From M3007 sp033764075 (GTDB taxonomy: Bacteria > Bacteroidota > Bacteroidia > Chitinophagales > Saprospiraceae): a stretch of 64,000 nucleotides of DNA. Position 1 is the first letter of the stretch; each line of letters begins with the position of its first letter. The stretch spans positions 99,705 to 163,704 of the forward strand of contig JANRJH010000053.1 in the NCBI GenBank assembly GCA_033764075.1, written 5' to 3'. Below are positions 60,314 through 64,000 of this stretch, piece after piece. The notes beneath the pieces are model-generated. The model was not told where the DNA came from. It did not search any database and was given only the letters and a program-made list of their open reading frames with translations. The translations under genes were made by a program, and so were the position numbers.

Positions 60314-60359
60314 CGCCTTCAAAAAAATCAGGTGCGCAAACGCGCCTTAAAAACCGTTC

Positions 60360-62171
60360 ATGAATATCCGTAACATCGCCATCATCGCGCACGTCGACCA
60401 CGGCAAAACCACCCTGGTGGACAAAATGATCCACACGGCAAAACTGTTCAAGGAGCACGAGCTTACCGGCGAGTTGATCCTGGACAACAACGACCTGGAG
60501 CGCGAGCGCGGCATCACCATTCTGGCCAAGAACGTATCCATCACGTACAACGGCACCAAGATCAACATCATCGATACCCCCGGGCACGCCGACTTTGGTG
60601 GCGAGGTGGAGCGCGTTCTGAACATGGCCGACGGCGTGCTGTTGCTCGTCGACGCATTCGAGGGGCCCATGCCCCAAACCCGCTTCGTGTTGCAAAAGGC
60701 CCTGCAAATGGGCAAAAAAGCCATTGTGGTCATCAATAAGGTCGACAAACCCAACTGCAACCCCGACTGGGCCCACGAGCAGGTGTTCGATCTTATGTTT
60801 TCCCTCGACGCTACCGAAGAGCAGCTGGACTTCCCGACCATCTACGGCTCCGCCAAACAGGGTTGGATGAGCACCGACTGGAATAAACCAACGGAAGAAA
60901 TCACCCCACTGCTCGACGCCATTCTGGAGCACATCCCGCCCCCGCACGTCGAGGAAGGCAGCCCCCAGCTGATGATCACCTCGCTGGATTACTCCAGCTT
61001 CATCGGCCGTATTGCCATCGGTCGCCTCAAGCGCGGCGCGCTGATCAGCAACCAACCGGTTTCCCTCGTAAAAAAGGACGGTACGGTGGGTCGCCACCGG
61101 ATCAAACAGCTGTACGTCTTTGAAGGCATGGGTAAAAAAGAGGTCAGTCGCGTAGAAGCGGGCGACATCTGTGCCGTGGTAGGGGTCGACGGTTTCGAGA
61201 TCGGCGACACCATCGCCGACTACGAGAACCCCGAAGCGCTGGAGACCATCGCCATCGACGAGCCCACCATGAGCATGCTCTTCACCATCAACGACTCGCC
61301 GTTTTTCGGCAAGGAGGGCAAGTATGTCACCAGCCGCCACATTCGCGAGCGGCTCGAAAAAGAACTGGAAAAGAACCTTGCCATGCGGATGCAGGAGACC
61401 AATTCGGCCGACTCCTTTATGGTGTTCGGGCGCGGCGTTCTGCACCTGGCCGTGCTCATCGAGACCATGCGTCGCGAGGGCTATGAATTGCAGATTGGCC
61501 AGCCGAGGGTAATCGTCAAGGAAATTGACGGCGTGAAATGCGAGCCGGTGGAAGAACTCACCATTGACGTGCCCGAAGAGAGCAGCGGCAAGTGCATCGA
61601 GCTGGTCACCCGCCGCAAGGGGGTGATGAAAAGCATGGAGCCCAAGTCCGACCGCTTCGTCCTGCGCTTCGAAATTCCCTCCCGGGGTATCATCGGCCTG
61701 CGCTCCAACGTGCTGACCGCCACCCAGGGCGAGGCCATCATGACCCACCGGTTCATCCATTACGAACCCTGGAAAGGCGAATTGCCCGGACGTCAGAACG
61801 GCTCGCTGATCGTGCTGGAGAACGGCACGGCCATCCCTTACGCACTCGACAACCTGCAGGACCGCGGCGTCTTTTTCATTGAGCCCGGCGAGGAAGTGTA
61901 CGAGGGCCAGGTGATCGGCGAGAACAACCGCCCCGGCGATTTGGTCATCAATGTGACCAAAACCAAGAAACTCACCAACATGCGGTCCTCCGGCGCCGAC
62001 GACAAAGCGTCGCTTCCGCCGCCCCGCCGTTTTACGCTGGAAGAGGCCCTGGAATACATTCAGGAGGACGAATACGTGGAGGTTACCCCGCAAAACATCC
62101 GCCTGCGTAAAATTTACCTGAAAGAGCACGACCGCAAGCGCAATCAGAGAACCGTGGCCACCGTCTCCTGA
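60360..62171 (+). CDS. typA: Ribosome-associated GTPase TypA/BipA
   Basis: Translational GTPase that helps 50S assembly and stress growth, 603 aa. G1 loop AHVDHGKTTLVD near residue 10, ERERGITI switch 1, DTPGHADFGGEVERV (G3) and NKVDKPNCNPDW (G4) are intact. The TypA-specific C-terminal domain follows with FVLRFEIPSRGIIGLRSNVL in two blocks and a basic end. Large open frame on the opposite strand is a shadow. Start ATG 60360. Confidence 0.98.
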   Translation: MNIRNIAIIAHVDHGKTTLVDKMIHTAKLFKEHELTGELILDNNDLERERGITILAKNVSITYNGTKINIIDTPGHADFGGEVERVLNMADGVLLLVDAFEGPMPQTRFVLQKALQMGKKAIVVINKVDKPNCNPDWAHEQVFDLMFSLDATEEQLDFPTIYGSAKQGWMSTDWNKPTEEITPLLDAILEHIPPPHVEEGSPQLMITSLDYSSFIGRIAIGRLKRGALISNQPVSLVKKDGTVGRHRIKQLYVFEGMGKKEVSRVEAGDICAVVGVDGFEIGDTIADYENPEALETIAIDEPTMSMLFTINDSPFFGKEGKYVTSRHIRERLEKELEKNLAMRMQETNSADSFMVFGRGVLHLAVLIETMRREGYELQIGQPRVIVKEIDGVKCEPVEELTIDVPEESSGKCIELVTRRKGVMKSMEPKSDRFVLRFEIPSRGIIGLRSNVLTATQGEAIMTHRFIHYEPWKGELPGRQNGSLIVLENGTAIPYALDNLQDRGVFFIEPGEEVYEGQVIGENNRPGDLVINVTKTKKLTNMRSSGADDKASLPPPRRFTLEEALEYIQEDEYVEVTPQNIRLRKIYLKEHDRKRNQRTVATVS

Positions 62172-62185
62172 TCCGCAAAAATCTT

Positions 62186-62216
62186 TTTGGACGTTTCGCA
62201 AAAAAGTTTACTTTTG
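62186..62216 (+). promoter_or_regulatory. queA promoter with TTTG and TACTTTTG elements
   Basis: TTTG at 62186-62189 and TACTTTTG at 62209-62216, separated by 19 bases. This is the complete Bacteroidota consensus TTTG-N19-TAnnTTTG and is the best-formed promoter in the window. The leader to queA is about 105 bases. Confidence 0.75.
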
Positions 62217-62328
62217 CAGCCATTTTGGAGCCGCGTTCAACGTGCGCTTCAAAAATACCCATTTTCTATGTACAAAACCCCGGGTCGCCTCGTTGTGACC
62301 TTTTGTGCCCATGACCGTACCTACTATT

Positions 62329-63393
62329 ATGCGTGCAAAACTCTCTCAATTTACCTTCAGCCTGCCTGAGGAGCTGATTGCTCAATTTCCTACGGAAGAA
62401 CGCGACCAGAGCCGGATGATGGTGGTGCATCGCGAAACGGGAAAAATTGAGCACAAGGTGTTCAAGGATATCCTCGAGTACTACGGCGACGGCGACGCAA
62501 TGGTCTTCAACAACACCAAGGTTTTTCCGGCCCGCATGTTCGGGCAAAAGGAAAAAACGGGCGCCAAGATCGAAGTGTTCCTCCTGCGCGAACTCAACCA
62601 TGAAGCTCGCCTTTGGGACGTGCTGGTCGATCCGGCGCGCAAGATTCGGGTGGGCAACAAACTCTACTTCGAAGACGAGAACGGCAACGATGCCCTGGTC
62701 GCTGAAGTGGTTGACAACACCACTTCTCGCGGGCGAACCATTCGCTTCCTGTTCGACGGCTCAGAAGATGAATTCCAGCGCGAACTCTACCGGCTCGGCA
62801 ACACCCCCTTGCCCAAGTACATTGAGCGTGAACCCACCGAGTTCGACCGCGAACGCTTTCAAACCATCTACGCCAAGGAAGTGGGCGCTGTGGCCGCGCC
62901 AACCTCGGGCCTCCACTTCAGCCGTGAGTTGCTCAAGCGCCTCGAACTGAAAGGCATCAACTTCGCCGACGTTACCCTCCACATCGGGCTGGGAACGTTC
63001 CGGACCATCGACGTCGAAGACCTGTCGAAACACAAAATGGAGGCGGAGTACTTCCGCGTACCCCCCGAAACCGCCGCCGTGGTGAACGCCGCCAAAACGT
63101 CCGGCAAACGCGTCTGCTCCATCGGCACCACCACCATGCGCGCCCTCGAAACCGGCGTCTCCGCCGACTCCCTGCTCAAACCCATTGAAGGCTGGACCAA
63201 CAAGTTCATCTACCCGCCTTACGATTTTACCATCGCCGACAGCATGGTGACCAACTTCCACCAGCCGAAATCCAGCCTGCTCATCATGGTTTGCGCTTTC
63301 GGCGGATTCGACCTGATCATGGACGCCTACCAGGAAGCCATCAAGGAGAAATACCGCTTCTTCAGCTACGGCGACGCCATGCTCATCCTCTAA
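62329..63393 (+). CDS. queA: S-adenosylmethionine:tRNA ribosyltransferase-isomerase
   Basis: Makes epoxyqueuosine in tRNA during queuosine synthesis, 354 aa from the ATG at 62329 (MRAKLSQFTFSLPEELIA), which matches the family N-terminus; an ATG at 62311 and a GTG at 62305 would add a few residues. Motifs: FNNTKVFPARMFG near residue 63, PTSGLHFSRELL near residue 191, GLGTFRTIDVEDLSKHKMEAE (in parts) near residue 217 and TNFHQPKSSLLIMVCAF near residue 305. Complete promoter upstream. Confidence 0.96.
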   Translation: MRAKLSQFTFSLPEELIAQFPTEERDQSRMMVVHRETGKIEHKVFKDILEYYGDGDAMVFNNTKVFPARMFGQKEKTGAKIEVFLLRELNHEARLWDVLVDPARKIRVGNKLYFEDENGNDALVAEVVDNTTSRGRTIRFLFDGSEDEFQRELYRLGNTPLPKYIEREPTEFDRERFQTIYAKEVGAVAAPTSGLHFSRELLKRLELKGINFADVTLHIGLGTFRTIDVEDLSKHKMEAEYFRVPPETAAVVNAAKTSGKRVCSIGTTTMRALETGVSADSLLKPIEGWTNKFIYPPYDFTIADSMVTNFHQPKSSLLIMVCAFGGFDLIMDAYQEAIKEKYRFFSYGDAMLIL

Positions 63394-63418
63394 ACAAAAC
63401 ACCTGCAGCAATACCATT

Positions 63419-63640
63419 ATGTTCTGGACGCTCGATTTGGCCTCTAAACTGGAAGAAGCTCCCTGGCCGGCCACCAAAGACGAACTCATCGATTACGCCA
63501 TCCGATCCGGGGCGCCCCGTCAGGTCATCGATAACCTCGAGGAACTCGACGACGACGGGGAAATATACGAGGGCATTGAAGACATCTGGCCCGATTACCC
63601 AAGACACGAGGACTTTTTCTTTAACGAGGACGAATACTGA
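63419..63640 (+). CDS. DUF2795 family small acidic protein
   Basis: 73 aa. The sequence (WTLDLASKLEEAPWPATKDEL, in the family's W-T-L-x-L-A-S-K-L-E pattern) and its acidic tail FFFNEDEY fit DUF2795 proteins of Bacteroidota. Highly acidic, no cysteine, cytoplasmic. Function is unknown. It follows queA by 25 bases. A long heptamer hairpin begins right after its stop codon. Confidence 0.85.
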   Translation: MFWTLDLASKLEEAPWPATKDELIDYAIRSGAPRQVIDNLEELDDDGEIYEGIEDIWPDYPRHEDFFFNEDEY

Positions 63641-63927
63641 GGCTTTCGGCTATCGGGTGTCGGTCGTCGGCTATCGGGTGTCGGTTGTCGGCTATCGGTT
63701 GTCGGCTATCGGTTGTCGGTTGTCGGCTATCGGTTGTCGGCTATCGGTTGTCGGTCGTCGGCCCCTCCGTGCTTCCTCTGTGTATCCACTGTGCCCCTCT
63801 GCGGTTTATTGTAAAAGGAACCACAGAGGGGCACAGTGGATACACAGAGGAAGCACGGAGGGGCCGACGACCGACAACCGACAACCGACAACCGATAGCC
63901 GATAGCCGATAGCCGACAACCGATAGC
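63641..63927. repeat. Giant heptamer hairpin with 57-bp perfect arms
   Basis: Seventeen uninterrupted 7-base units (TTTCGGC, TATCGGG, TGTCGGT, TGTCGGC, CGTCGGC) fill 63644-63762, three bases after the DUF2795 stop. A core of CCCTCC/GTGTATCC words follows. From 63824 the inverse appears. Left arm 63745-63801 and right arm 63824-63880 are perfect complements over 57 bp, with a 22-base loop that has an inner 4-bp stem. Nine more inverted heptamers end at 63925, two bases before the stop of the next gene. It separates two convergent genes. Confidence 0.93.
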
Positions 63928-64000
63928 CTACTGGATCAATAATGGCGCGCCCTTTCCGCCCATGACCACAATTTTGGTGTTGGGCGAAGCGGCGAGTTCT
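63928..64000 (-). CDS. C-terminus of a probable prohibitin/SPFH protein (partial)
   Basis: The last 23 or so codons on the minus strand end IVVMGGKGAPLLIQ and a TAG stop at 63930-63928. This ending, with LAASPNTK before it, resembles the C-terminus of prohibitin-type Band 7 proteins. The bulk of the gene lies beyond base 64000, so the call rests on little sequence. Confidence 0.5.
   Translation of the reverse strand, partial: ELAASPNTKIVVMGGKGAPLLIQ

Larger units (their letters stand above)
60051..60359. other. 309-base divergent region between TauE and typA
   Basis: No gene seen. It holds a TACATTTG box for the TauE gene (60166-60173, minus strand) and TATTTTTG for typA (60306-60313). The stretch 60180-60260 is very AT-rich. 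Near typA a small GC hairpin AGGTGCG/CGCGCCT lies at 60331-60348, close to the start. Confidence 0.6.

Noticed and set aside
60285..62201. 638-residue open frame opposite typA
   Set aside because: Antisense to a full-length TypA with all GTPase motifs.
63644..63925. CRISPR array
   Set aside because: The units are only seven bases, directly adjacent, with no spacers and with inverted arms; no cas gene is nearby.

Overview
The window is a stretch of chromosome from a Bacteroidota bacterium. The sequence evidence is: promoter -7 boxes of the TAnnTTTG type in front of many genes; secreted proteins with type IX secretion (Por secretion) C-terminal tails; an NADH dehydrogenase operon with a short NuoG; and the gene order mraZ-rsmH-ftsL-ftsI-murE-mraY-murD-ftsW-murG-murC-ftsQ-ftsA-ftsZ with no murF. 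The base composition is GC-rich for the phylum, so a Saprospiria-like lineage is a reasonable guess, but that is inference. No rRNA, tRNA, CRISPR array, transposase or phage gene was seen.

Layout. Bases 1-11997 (minus strand) hold the complex I operon nuoA-B-C-D-E-(DUF2750)-F-(mntA-hepT)-G-H-I-J-K-L-M; nuoM runs off the left edge. Three things interrupt it: a heptamer-repeat spacer between nuoC and nuoD, a DUF2750 gene overlapping nuoE, and a MntA/HepT toxin-antitoxin pair between nuoF and nuoG. Bases 12244-15288 (plus) hold folD, purH and nth. Bases 15443-18056 hold an NfeD-like, flotillin, DUF1648 cluster. An N-acetylmuramoyl-L-alanine amidase, a DinB-fold protein and two tandem secreted HExxH metalloprotease-like proteins follow.

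Bases 23241-39552 (minus) hold the division and cell wall (dcw) cluster from mraZ to ftsZ, with an extra lipoprotein gene between rsmH and ftsL and a probable MraZ operator over the mraZ promoter. Next come a methyltransferase, an AT-rich membrane thioredoxin gene lying among palindromes, recF and hutH, two Skp/OmpH chaperones with murI, an AlkD-type glycosylase, ornithine aminotransferase, a beta-barrel protein, a T9SS cargo protein, and a minus-strand set (fabH, efp, accB, accC, MsbA-like ABC exporter). Two UbiA-family prenyltransferases flank purN. The right end carries a TauE/SafE permease, typA, queA, a DUF2795 gene and the C-terminus of a probable prohibitin/SPFH protein.

The most unusual content is not coding. 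Five arrays of degenerate 7-base units (core TnTCGGn or TnTCGAn) lie 0-4 bases from stop codons, and four of them are paired as inverted arms that would form very long hairpins; one has 57-bp perfect arms. A separate element of 109 bp occurs twice (40593-40701 and 59100-59208, about 83 percent identical, no gaps). The second copy lies in an insertion bounded by a 22-bp near-perfect duplication of the TauE gene 3' end. Together these suggest an undescribed family of small structured elements that target gene 3' ends. A toxin-antitoxin pair inside the respiratory complex I operon and an EF-P with arginine at its tip position are further points of interest.
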